DNA of 64,000 bases from the NCBI GenBank assembly GCA_023409835.1, contig JAEYQV010000130.1:36533-100532 (forward strand). The letters are read 5' to 3'. The DNA is from Bacillota bacterium. Lineage in GTDB: Bacteria > Bacillota > Clostridia > Lachnospirales > Lachnospiraceae. A model generated the notes under the pieces. The model saw only the letters and a list, made by a program, of their open reading frames with translations. It was not told where the DNA came from and searched no databases. This document shows, piece after piece, positions 37,038 to 44,610 of the stretch. Within the stretch, counting starts at the first letter, position 1, and the number at the start of each line of letters is the position of its first letter. Position numbers and translations under genes: made by a program.

Positions 37038-37153
37038 CCGGAGGATTGTCTTGACAGCCGGATCGCCAGGCACCTGACTGCCGGAGGATTGTCTTGACAG
37101 CCGGATCGCCAGGCACCTGACTGCCGGTGGCGAAGTCTTGACAGCCATACGCC
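37038..37153. repeat. 43-bp perfect tandem repeat with partial third unit
   Basis: Two identical 43-base units at 37038-37080 and 37081-37123 begin CCGGAGGATTGTCTTGACAG. A diverged partial unit continues to about 37153. The repeat fills the gap between the divergent ferredoxin and flavin reductase genes. Read on the minus strand, GGCTGTCAAGACAATCC resembles the palindromic element family. Confidence 0.9.
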
Positions 37154-37219
37154 GGAAGACTACAATAGCTATACAAAACAGAATGGAAAATCATAAGTGA
37201 ATTGAAAGGAGTGATCCAA

Positions 37220-37801
37220 ATGGAGAAGGAATTCTTCCAGCCCGGTAATATGCTATATCCGATTCCTGCAGTGATGGTTAGCTGTGCCGGAGAGAATATA
37301 AGGCCGAATATTATTACGATTGCCTGGGCAGGAACGATCTGCAGTAATCCGGCCATGGTATCCATATCCATCCGTAAGGAACGTTATTCCTACGATATCA
37401 TTAAGAAGAGCGGTGAATTCGTTATTAACCTGGTAACAGAGAAGCTTGTTCGAGCTGCGGATTACTGCGGTGTAAGATCCGGCAGGGATATTGATAAATT
37501 TACGGAAATGAAGCTGACGCCTGTCATGGGTAAGCTGTCTGTGGCACCGATGATTGACGAGGCACCCTGTTGTATTGAATGTAAGGTGAAGGATATTATC
37601 CCCCTCGGCTCCCATGATATGTTTCTGGCGGAAGTGGTGAATGTGGCAGTGAATAAGAGCTTCCTGGATGCGAAGGGAAAATTCCATCTGAATGATACGA
37701 AGCTCGTCGTCTATTCCCATGGGGAATATTTTGGGCTGGGAGAGCTTCTGGGCAAATTCGGCTATTCCGTTCAGAAGACAAAGAACAGCCGAAAGCATTA
37801 A
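37220..37801 (+). CDS. Flavin reductase / flavoredoxin family protein
   Basis: A 193-residue FMN-binding split-barrel protein (NIITIAWAGTICSNPAMVSISI), of the DIM6/NTAB flavin reductase type. The start ATG 37220 follows AAGGAG by eight bases; an in-frame TTG at 37202 would include the ribosome binding site. It could transfer electrons between NAD(P)H or ferredoxin and acceptors such as flavodoxin. It is divergent from the ferredoxin and ends at a terminator at 37829. Confidence 0.9.
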   Translation: MEKEFFQPGNMLYPIPAVMVSCAGENIRPNIITIAWAGTICSNPAMVSISIRKERYSYDIIKKSGEFVINLVTEKLVRAADYCGVRSGRDIDKFTEMKLTPVMGKLSVAPMIDEAPCCIECKVKDIIPLGSHDMFLAEVVNVAVNKSFLDAKGKFHLNDTKLVVYSHGEYFGLGELLGKFGYSVQKTKNSRKH

Positions 37802-37828
37802 AATATGTAAACATCTATGATCATCAGC

Positions 37829-37870
37829 ATCCATAACGCTACCGAAGCTACCGATAACGTTATGGATTTT
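37829..37870 (+). terminator. Rho-independent terminator of the flavin reductase gene
   Basis: ATCCATAACG (37829-37838) pairs with CGTTATGGAT (37857-37866), followed by TTTT. It lies between convergent genes and could also serve the minus-strand phosphoesterase. Confidence 0.8.
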
Positions 37871-37889
37871 CTGTATTATTCGAGCTCAC

Positions 37890-38786
37890 TTATTTGGCTT
37901 CAAAGTAATCCAACAGTCTTACCGGATCCACCAATATCTCCCTGCCTACAAAGAGACTGCGATCCGGTTTAATCATGATAGCCCATTTCACCAGAGAGAT
38001 GGTTCCGTTTATAATTTCTATCGCAGTAATACTTCTGGGATGGATGCAGCTGCCGTCATTAAAGTACATCGGCTGGCCAATCTTGGGAATTACAGGACGA
38101 TGAGTATGACCGGCAATAATCATCTGGTTGTTGTTTTTGGACCAATCGACCAAGCGTTTCTCTACGGTGTTTTTCTTCTCATTATTCTTAGCTGCACTGG
38201 TCGGATCACGGACTCCAATGAGCTCCAAGGGTTTCCACACATAACGAACCAGAAAACGGGCTAATCTCCAGAGGGTATCATTCAGAATATCTGCCTGATG
38301 ACCATGGGTCAACAGGATTTGATAATCAGTGTTTTGATATTTAAGAAGAAGTCCTTCGAATATTTTAATTCCGGGAAACAGTGCTTCTCTGGAATTCATA
38401 CTCTCGCAAAAAAAAGAATGACAATTCGTACGGGCATATCTCGGATCCCTCTTGACGATATCATGGTTTCCGTACAGCATATACAGGCGGCCTGCGCGAT
38501 AGAATTGAGACATCAGCCAGAAGGCATCACTGTGGGTCTGAATAATCACATCAATACTTCTGTTTTCCCAGAGCTCATCACCATCACCAAGCTCTATATA
38601 AGTGTATCCGCGCTCGTAATAGTAGGTCAATGCGGCAAAGAACAGGTTTTGGTTATCCGAAAAGTTATCAGACCATCCTCCAATACCGCGATGGCAGTCG
38701 CTCATCAGAACAATTCTGGAATAGTCATCAAAGGGTATACTGCCGGAGTTGGCGAGTACCTGTGACAGACGCTTTGAAGTAGACAT
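37890..38786 (-). CDS. Calcineurin-like metallophosphoesterase
   Basis: A 298-residue phosphoesterase with the two-metal motifs D30-x-H32 (MSDCHRG), ELGDGDEL, YGNHDIV, THGHQAD and IIAGHTHRP. All canonical ligands are present, so activity is expected, but the substrate (nucleotide, lipid or protein phosphate) cannot be told. AGGGAGGAG precedes the ATG. It lies 12 bases after the DUF4474 gene on the same strand and is probably co-transcribed with it. Confidence 0.9.
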   Translation of the reverse strand: MSTSKRLSQVLANSGSIPFDDYSRIVLMSDCHRGIGGWSDNFSDNQNLFFAALTYYYERGYTYIELGDGDELWENRSIDVIIQTHSDAFWLMSQFYRAGRLYMLYGNHDIVKRDPRYARTNCHSFFCESMNSREALFPGIKIFEGLLLKYQNTDYQILLTHGHQADILNDTLWRLARFLVRYVWKPLELIGVRDPTSAAKNNEKKNTVEKRLVDWSKNNNQMIIAGHTHRPVIPKIGQPMYFNDGSCIHPRSITAIEIINGTISLVKWAIMIKPDRSLFVGREILVDPVRLLDYFEAK

Positions 38787-38798
38787 GTGAACTCCTCC

Positions 38799-39845
38799 CT
38801 AATCAACCTCTTGTTTACTTACAAAGCTCTTTAGTTTGTTATAGGAATCAAATGCTTCCTGTGGTTTACCCATATGAAGAATCTGACGATACATATCCGG
38901 TGATTCATTTCGGACGATTTCCAGCTTATCAAGGGTATCGGAATAGGCCTCTGTCAGATGCTGATAGGCTTCACAGTAGGAACGGTTATTCTTCTGCATC
39001 AGCTTCTCTGAAAAAGCGGTTCTGGTTAAAGGCTGAGGTGTATGCGGCTTAGTAAAACGAATCCAGACACGTCTGCCTCTGACTGCGAATTCCTCATCCG
39101 TATATCCGGCCTTCATTAAGGCTTCCCCGAAGGCATAGGCCATCCGGTGGTCGTAAAGATCCATGATAATATCCATGGACAATTCCTCCGGAGATGAAAA
39201 CTCACCCAGCTTAAAGCCGGTAATCCACCAATGGTATGCGGTTCTTGTAAACATCAGATTGCCGTTTTTTCGGAAGGCAAAGGACATATTGATCCGATCC
39301 TCATCCTTCAGGGCGTAATAAAACGTGCCGTTGAATACTCCGGGTATATTCAGGTTCGGGCCGGTGGTATAATATACTCCGACCTCACATCCGGTAGTCA
39401 TACCGTATTGTCCCTTCCAGAATTCAATCAGGAATTTGACTCCGTTATATTCAAAGGGAATCGGCTCGCAGTCAATAATCATACTGAAGGCAGCACATGC
39501 TTCATCATACAGCCTGCAATAACCAAACCCCCTCTGCCAGCCGTTCATCAGTGAATAGAAGATATCCTGACTCGGTTCATAAGCAAAGCCAAAGGGCTCC
39601 AGGTCATGATTTAGCTCTGTAAGCCGTTCCGGATTCGTTCCGATAACATCCGTAATCGGGCGGACCACAGTCTTCTCTTGTTTCTTTTTCTTATTTCTTT
39701 TTTTTCTTCTTCTACGGAAATAAATAGAAGTTATGAACAGTAGCAACAATATTAGAATGATCGACAGTACTTTGTTCTGCAGATAAAAGGTCCATAGAGC
39801 AGAAGCATTGATTATCCCGGCCCCACCTGCCGGTATTAATAACAT
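38799..39845 (-). CDS. DUF4474 membrane protein
   Basis: A 348-residue protein with an N-terminal transmembrane helix (VLSIILILLLLFITSIYF) and a very basic RRRRKKRNKKKK stop-transfer segment. The C-terminal DUF4474 domain is recognised by EPFGFAYEPSQDIFYS, FGYCRLYDE and IEFWKGQYGMTTGCEVGVYY. The start ATG 39843-39845 lies nine bases behind GGGAG; a TTG three codons earlier abuts it. It is the first gene of a pair with the phosphoesterase. Function of DUF4474 is unknown. Confidence 0.85.
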   Translation of the reverse strand: MLLIPAGGAGIINASALWTFYLQNKVLSIILILLLLFITSIYFRRRRKKRNKKKKQEKTVVRPITDVIGTNPERLTELNHDLEPFGFAYEPSQDIFYSLMNGWQRGFGYCRLYDEACAAFSMIIDCEPIPFEYNGVKFLIEFWKGQYGMTTGCEVGVYYTTGPNLNIPGVFNGTFYYALKDEDRINMSFAFRKNGNLMFTRTAYHWWITGFKLGEFSSPEELSMDIIMDLYDHRMAYAFGEALMKAGYTDEEFAVRGRRVWIRFTKPHTPQPLTRTAFSEKLMQKNNRSYCEAYQHLTEAYSDTLDKLEIVRNESPDMYRQILHMGKPQEAFDSYNKLKSFVSKQEVD

Positions 39846-39955
39846 ATCATTCAACTCCCTTCATTATGTTATATATCATCATATTCTTTTGGGCAGGTGG
39901 TTGTTAAAGAATATAAAGGGTATGGGAAGATATTTCATCGGAAGCAGATAATTCA

Positions 39956-40072
39956 TTGACTTATTGTGAAAACTGATTATAATAGTGCAATGAGAGCGGC
40001 TTATACCGGCAGCAAGCACGGAGAGTGCATATCGTTAAGTTTTCACCAAAGGAAAGGGATACGCTTTCCTTT
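39956..40072 (+). promoter_or_regulatory. Promoter and structured leader of the Mrp gene
   Basis: TTGACT (39956-39961), 16 bases, TATAAT (39978-39983). The leader of about 120 bases contains the hairpin AAAGGAAAG (40048-40056) / CTTTCCTTT (40064-40072), which could attenuate or stabilise the message. Confidence 0.65.
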
Positions 40073-40110
40073 ATACTGTGCCAGCTGAATGAGAAAGGAT
40101 TGGTTAATTT

Positions 40111-40941
40111 ATGAGTGAAAATTGTAGTCATGACTGTAATTCCTGCAGTTCGGATTGTGAAAGCAGAAAGAAGACGGATTTCAGCTTACAGCCCCATGAG
40201 ATGAGTAGTATCAAGAAGGTAATCGGTGTAGTCAGCGGTAAGGGAGGAGTAGGTAAATCCCTCGTTACTTCCCTGATGGCTGTTACGATGAACCGCAGAG
40301 GATATCATAGTGCAATTCTGGATGCGGATATAACAGGACCCTCCATACCAAAGGCCTTTGGCTTGAAAGAGAAAGCAAAGGGTAATGAATTGGGCTTGTT
40401 CCCTTCGAAGAGTAAGCTGGGGGTAGACATCATGTCCATTAATCTGTTACTGGACAATGAAACAGATCCGGTGGTCTGGAGAGGTCCGATCATAGCCGGA
40501 ACCGTAAAGCAGTTCTGGACCGATGTGATCTGGAGCGATGTGGACTTCATGTTTGTGGATATGCCGCCGGGAACCGGTGATGTACCCTTGACGGTATTTC
40601 AGTCCCTGAAGGTGGATGGAATTATTATTGTCACCTCTCCTCAGGAGCTTGTTTCCATGATTGTAGCAAAAGCAGTGAAGATGGCCGAGATGATGAATAT
40701 TCCAATCCTCGGAATCGTTGAGAATATGTCTTATTTTAAATGTCCGGATTGCAAAGCAGAGCACCCGATATTCGGCGAAAGTCATATTAAGGAGATAGCA
40801 GAAGCACATAAAATACCCTTATCGGCAAAGCTGCCGATTGATCCGAAGCTTGCTGCAGCCTGCGATAAAGGTATGATTGAGCTGTTTGAGGGAGATTATC
40901 TGGATGAGCTTGCAGATCGTCTGGAGGCAGACTTAAATTAA
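40111..40941 (+). CDS. mrp: Mrp/NBP35-family Fe-S carrier ATPase
   Basis: A 276-residue P-loop ATPase that carries or inserts Fe-S clusters. The N terminus has four cysteines (5, 9, 12, 16) as in NBP35-type proteins. The deviant Walker A GKGGVGKS lies at 43-50, followed by DADITGPSIP and VDMPPGTGD. A C-terminal C211-x2-C214 binds the bridging cluster in a dimer. It fits the Fe-S-rich metabolism seen elsewhere in the window. Monocistronic, with its own promoter. Confidence 0.93.
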   Translation: MSENCSHDCNSCSSDCESRKKTDFSLQPHEMSSIKKVIGVVSGKGGVGKSLVTSLMAVTMNRRGYHSAILDADITGPSIPKAFGLKEKAKGNELGLFPSKSKLGVDIMSINLLLDNETDPVVWRGPIIAGTVKQFWTDVIWSDVDFMFVDMPPGTGDVPLTVFQSLKVDGIIIVTSPQELVSMIVAKAVKMAEMMNIPILGIVENMSYFKCPDCKAEHPIFGESHIKEIAEAHKIPLSAKLPIDPKLAAACDKGMIELFEGDYLDELADRLEADLN

Positions 40942-40955
40942 AAACCGAGATAATA

Positions 40956-41153
40956 TCATTCGTAAACACCGGATGAGACAACCGAGAGATCGTCAATATC
41001 CATAACCGCCACGGTTTCGTTGCGGTCGGGAAAGGGCTTTTGGATACCGATCTTAAAGGGGGTTCCATCCGGTTTTTTTCTTTCACAGAGGATATTCCCA
41101 CCAAGGATAAGCAGGCTCCAATAATGCTCAATATAGGAATAATTAGCACCTGA
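40956..41153 (-). pseudogene. Decayed fragment of FAD:protein FMN transferase (apbE)
   Basis: In the 322-base gap after mrp, one minus-strand frame without a start reads LLILGGNILCERKKPDG, then TPFKIGIQKPFPD, then VAVMDIDDLSVVSSGVYE and a TGA (40956-40958). This is the GGN / IGIQ / SVVSSG core of ApbE enzymes. Both ends are missing: a TAA lies at 41154-41156 on the same strand, and the conserved YERYF continuation is cut off. Intact ApbE proteins are about 300-350 residues. Intact apbE genes commonly neighbour the NusG-II and Gx genes found next, supporting relic status. Confidence 0.75.
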
Positions 41154-41263
41154 TTAGCGGCTTAATCTTGACAATGATTTCAACAGGTATTATGATGTTG
41201 AATGTATGTGAAAAAGTAGTTACCGGTTAATTTTTATAAAAGAAAGAACAGGTGTCAGGCAGT

Positions 41264-41629
41264 ATGAGAAGGAATGATATAATCTTAGGCGGTATCCTCG
41301 CAGTCATCGCTATATTCGTATTTATCTTCATTAGTTTAACAAAATCAGAGGGCAGTAAGGTATTGGTTACCGTGGACGGTAAAGAATACGCTACTTTGGA
41401 GCTAAAGAAGGATACAACCTATACCGTGGATCTGGGGAACGGAGAGCAGAATACCTTCGTAATCAAGGATGGTACGGTAGACATGACACAGGCCAGCTGT
41501 CCCGATAAGATCTGTGTTAATCATAAAAGCATCCATTATAATAATGAAACCATCGTATGTTTGCCGAACAAGGTTGTTCTGCAAATTATTGATGGTGAGG
41601 AAAGCAAAACAGATGCAGTAGCAAATTAG
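41264..41629 (+). CDS. NusG domain II-containing membrane protein
   Basis: A 121-residue protein with an N-terminal transmembrane helix (IILGGILAVIAIFVFIFI) and an extracellular NusG-II-like beta domain. The signature CPDKICVNH and final CLPNKVVLQI are typical. The start ATG 41264 is nine bases behind AGGTG. It is 11 bases upstream of the Gx gene. These two proteins form a conserved cassette in Clostridia, often with apbE, suspected to act in membrane redox or quinone-related functions (family knowledge, not shown here). Confidence 0.9.
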   Translation: MRRNDIILGGILAVIAIFVFIFISLTKSEGSKVLVTVDGKEYATLELKKDTTYTVDLGNGEQNTFVIKDGTVDMTQASCPDKICVNHKSIHYNNETIVCLPNKVVLQIIDGEESKTDAVAN

Positions 41630-41640
41630 AAGGAGTACAG

Positions 41641-42138
41641 ATGAAAACCAAGAAAATTGCAACCTATGGATTGCTGATTGCTTTAGCATTCATTTTCAGT
41701 TATATTGAAAGCCTTATCCCGATTCCCTTCGGGGTTCCGGGAATGAAGCTGGGTCTGGCGAATCTGGTAGTAATCAGCGCACTGTACGGAATGTGTTGGA
41801 AGGATGCTTTTGTACTTTCCATTATCCGCATTCTGTTGGTGGGCTTCACCTTTAGGGACCCCTCCACCATGCTATTCAGTCTGGCAGGAGGCTTGTTAAG
41901 CTGGCTGCTAATGGTAGTATTTCAAAAAAGTAAGCTGTTCAGCATGGTTGGTGTCAGTATCATCGGCGGCGTTGCTCATAATATTGGACAGATTTCAGTT
42001 GCAATTGTTTATGTCAATAACGCAAATCTGATCTATTATCTACCGTTACTGCTGATATCCGGAGTTGTAACCGGGGCACTGATTGGTGTCCTTGGCTCCA
42101 TGATTGTAAAACGGATAAAGAATATTATGCTTAACTGA
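41641..42138 (+). CDS. Gx transporter family protein (heptaprenyl diphosphate synthase component I-like)
   Basis: A 165-residue integral membrane protein with about five helices, starting TYGLLIALAFIFSYIESLIPIPFGVPG. This is the Gx/ECF-like family often labelled heptaprenyl diphosphate synthase component I. No polyprenyl synthase component II follows here, so the name should be used with care. It directly follows the NusG-II gene and precedes tdk by 80 bases. Confidence 0.88.
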   Translation: MKTKKIATYGLLIALAFIFSYIESLIPIPFGVPGMKLGLANLVVISALYGMCWKDAFVLSIIRILLVGFTFRDPSTMLFSLAGGLLSWLLMVVFQKSKLFSMVGVSIIGGVAHNIGQISVAIVYVNNANLIYYLPLLLISGVVTGALIGVLGSMIVKRIKNIMLN

Positions 42139-42218
42139 TACGGTTACTTGAAACAAAAGTCTGTATATGATATCTTACAAGATATAGAAATTAATCAAAA
42201 GAGGGCAGAGGGACGGTA

Positions 42219-42791
42219 ATGGCAAAATTATATTTTAAATACGGTGTTATGGGTAGCTCTAAGACGGCCCAGGCATTAATAACGAAATTCAATTATGAAG
42301 AGCGTGGTATGAAGGTATGGATGATCAAGCCTCAGATTGACAATAGGGATGGAGAACAATTGATCAAATCCCGCATCGGATTATCGGCGCCGGCTTATGT
42401 ATTGCCGCTTCATGAAAATGTATATGACAGCTACCGCAGATTGGGACAGAAGATTGACGTTATTATTGTCGATGAATGTCAGTTCTTATCAGAGGAGCAG
42501 GTAGACCAGCTGGCTCTGCTTGTCATTGATTGTAACGTCCCGGTTCTGTGCTTCGGACTGAGGACGGATTTCAGAACCAAGATGTTTCCCGGAAGCCGAA
42601 GGCTGCTGGAGATCGCCGACTCGATTACCGAGATCAAAACGATCTGCTCCTGCGGTAAGAAAGCAACCGTGAATGCCAGGGTGGGCGAGAAGGGAAGAAT
42701 TATTACAGAGGGAGAGCAGATATTAATCGGAGGCAATGACTCCTATGTCCCGATGTGTTATCAATGTTATATTGAAGGTCAGAAGAGATAG
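42219..42791 (+). CDS. tdk: Thymidine kinase
   Basis: A 190-residue type II thymidine kinase phosphorylating thymidine to dTMP for pyrimidine salvage. It has the P-loop GVMGSSKT at residues 9-16, the catalytic DECQFL, the lasso region and two zinc-binding cysteine pairs (CSCG and CYQC). It ends at a clear terminator and is followed by a nucleoside importer, a plausible supplier of its substrate. Confidence 0.95.
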   Translation: MAKLYFKYGVMGSSKTAQALITKFNYEERGMKVWMIKPQIDNRDGEQLIKSRIGLSAPAYVLPLHENVYDSYRRLGQKIDVIIVDECQFLSEEQVDQLALLVIDCNVPVLCFGLRTDFRTKMFPGSRRLLEIADSITEIKTICSCGKKATVNARVGEKGRIITEGEQILIGGNDSYVPMCYQCYIEGQKR

Positions 42792-42820
42792 AAATAAGTC
42801 AAAATAATATTTATACATAA

Positions 42821-42850
42821 AAATATGTAGCCTAGCTGCATATTTTTTTT
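42821..42850 (+). terminator. Rho-independent terminator of tdk
   Basis: AAATATGTAGC (42821-42831) pairs, with one mismatch, to GCTGCATATTT (42835-42845), followed by a run of eight T residues. Confidence 0.85.
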
Positions 42851-42879
42851 GCGAATGTCTGCTAAGACAGACCATTCTG
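42851..42879 (+). repeat. Terminator-associated palindromic element, copy J (diverged)
   Basis: GCGAATGTCTGC, TAA, GACAGACCATTCTG. It aligns position by position with the consensus arms and follows the tdk T-tract directly. The rest of the gap 42792-43149 contains hairpins GTACCG/CGGTAC (42949, 42974) and AAGCTTCA/TGAAGCTT (42997, 43029). I saw no purine riboswitch. Confidence 0.5.
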
Positions 42880-43077
42880 CTGCGGTCAGCTGTCACAGGA
42901 AGCAAGACTGTTTTCCTGCTAATGAGAAAATGTGTATCATCAAAGTCGGTACCGCAGCTTATAATATCGGAGCCGGTACAAGGAAACTCATATGATAAGC
43001 TTCAGAAATGTATATTAATTCAGTGTTATGAAGCTTTATTAATTTATTACTTTCCAAACAATATTTTGTAGAAATGG

Positions 43078-43105
43078 TTGAAAAAATCATCAGATTTAGT
43101 ATAAT
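43078..43105 (+). promoter_or_regulatory. Promoter of the nucleoside importer operon
   Basis: TTGAAA (43078-43083), 16 bases, TATAAT (43100-43105). The following CGGT/ACCG dyad near 43113 may sit at the start of the transcript; AGGAGG precedes ATG 43150. Confidence 0.65.
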
Positions 43106-43149
43106 TAGTATGACGGTGCTAGTACCGAAAAAAAGTAGGAGGAAGAATT

Positions 43150-44391
43150 ATGAAGAAAATATTATCTATGTTGTTGGTTTTTGTTTTTGCATTCAGCATG
43201 CTTGCAGCATGTGGTAGTAAAGATGATACTACAAAGGACGATGCTACAAAGGACAACACGAAAGTTACAGCAGGCGATGATGCCAAGGATGTAAAGACTG
43301 ACGAGAAAAAAGAGGATACTGCAAAGAGTGATACCTATGAGATCGCTCTGATCACAGATAAGGGCAATATCGATGATAAGTCCTTTAACCAGGGCGCTTG
43401 GGAAGGCGTTGTAGAATTTGCAGAAGCAAACAATGTAACTCATCAGTATTACAAGCCCGAGGAAGCATCCGATGCCGGCTATTTAGCAGCAATTGATCTG
43501 GCTGTATCCGGTGGTGCTAAGGTTATCGTTACCCCCGGCTTCCTGTTTGAGGTTCCGATTTACGAGGCTCAGACAAAGTACCCTGAAGTAAAGTTCATCC
43601 TTCTGGATGGTGCTCCTCATACTGCTGACTATGCTACCTATGAGACAAAGGCAAACGTAGCAAGTGTTATGTATGCAGAGGAAGAATCCGGTTACCTGGC
43701 AGGCTATGCAGCAGTAAAGGATGGCTTAACAAAGCTCGGATTTATGGGCGGTATGGCAGTTCCTGCAGTTCAGGCCTTCGGTTATGGCTATTTACAGGGA
43801 GCTCAGGATGCAGCTGCTGAATTAGGTCTTGCTGACGGTGCTGTATCTGTTACCTACCACTACACCGGTAACTTCGAAGAGAACGATACCAACAAGGCAA
43901 CAGCAAAGACCATGTATCAGGAAGGTACACAGGCTATTTTCGCTTGCGGCGGTTCCGTAGGTAAGAGTGTTATGGCAGCTGCTTCCGAAGCAGGTGCAAA
44001 GGTAATCGGTGTTGACGTTGACCAGAGATATGACAGTGATACCGTTATCACCTCTGCTACCAAGGGTCTTGGAGCATCTGTTGTTTCAGTACTTGAGTCC
44101 ATCTATAAGACGAATACCTGGGATACCTATGGCGGAAAGACGACATATTTCAATGCTACTAACAATGGTGTTGGTCTTCCTACAGCAGTAATCGGCGATG
44201 CAGCAGCGAATGCATTTGACAGATTTACTTCCTTTGATAAGGCAGCTTATGAAGCCGTTTTTTCTAAATTAGTTGACGGAAGCGTTGATCCTGTTCGTGA
44301 AATTACTGTTGCTGATGCAAGCGGTGTTGCTACTGCAGAGGAGCTTACAAGCGGATTAAACTTAACAAAGGTTGCAGTTGTAGTTAGATAG
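43150..44391 (+). CDS. BMP-family nucleoside-binding lipoprotein
   Basis: A 413-residue solute-binding lipoprotein of the Bmp/PnrA family, which captures purine or other nucleosides. The lipobox is LAAC with C21, followed by a short linker of repeated DDATKDN-type sequence. The binding domain has ALITDKGNIDDKSFNQGAWEG (broken across residues 60-82), GFMGGMAVPAVQAFGYGYLQG and TATKG-type loops. It is the first gene of a four-gene importer; a hairpin at 44447 separates it from the ATPase and likely makes it the most expressed member. Confidence 0.95.
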   Translation: MKKILSMLLVFVFAFSMLAACGSKDDTTKDDATKDNTKVTAGDDAKDVKTDEKKEDTAKSDTYEIALITDKGNIDDKSFNQGAWEGVVEFAEANNVTHQYYKPEEASDAGYLAAIDLAVSGGAKVIVTPGFLFEVPIYEAQTKYPEVKFILLDGAPHTADYATYETKANVASVMYAEEESGYLAGYAAVKDGLTKLGFMGGMAVPAVQAFGYGYLQGAQDAAAELGLADGAVSVTYHYTGNFEENDTNKATAKTMYQEGTQAIFACGGSVGKSVMAAASEAGAKVIGVDVDQRYDSDTVITSATKGLGASVVSVLESIYKTNTWDTYGGKTTYFNATNNGVGLPTAVIGDAAANAFDRFTSFDKAAYEAVFSKLVDGSVDPVREITVADASGVATAEELTSGLNLTKVAVVVR

Positions 44392-44446
44392 TAGTTGTTG
44401 CTTAAGGTAAGACATATTGTCCATGCCTTTGACAAGATGATTTTCA

Positions 44447-44476
44447 AAAGGGGAAAGGCGGTGGTCTTTCCCCTTT
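44447..44476 (+). terminator. Hairpin between binding protein and ATPase genes
   Basis: AAAGGGGAAAG (44447-44457) pairs perfectly with CTTTCCCCTTT (44466-44476) around GCGGTGGT. The T-tract is interrupted (CCCTTAAAA), suggesting partial termination within the operon. A second hairpin CACAGGA/TCCTGTG follows near 44486. Confidence 0.65.
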
Positions 44477-44610
44477 CCCTTAAAACACAGGATATTGTCT
44501 CCTGTGAGTATTAAAATGCCTGCATATGCAGGAAGTCAGAATTCTGTTTATAATCATTCCATATGTTCATGCTATACTATAACAATGTCATATCGATAGA
44601 AGAGGTTAAC

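Noticed and set aside
37038..37153. CRISPR array
   Set aside because: The 43-base units are head-to-tail with no unique spacers, and no cas genes are present.
36964..37371. A 135-codon minus-strand frame through the 43-bp repeats
   Set aside because: Repeat-driven open frame that overlaps the flavin reductase start; no ribosome binding site and no family resemblance.
40787..41149. A 120-codon minus-strand open frame overlapping the end of mrp
   Set aside because: Its product is not protein-like; the real coding trace (apbE core motifs) is in a different frame of the same strand.
42850..43149. Purine or other known riboswitch before the nucleoside-binding lipoprotein
   Set aside because: The conserved core of the purine aptamer is not seen; only simple hairpins and a promoter are present.
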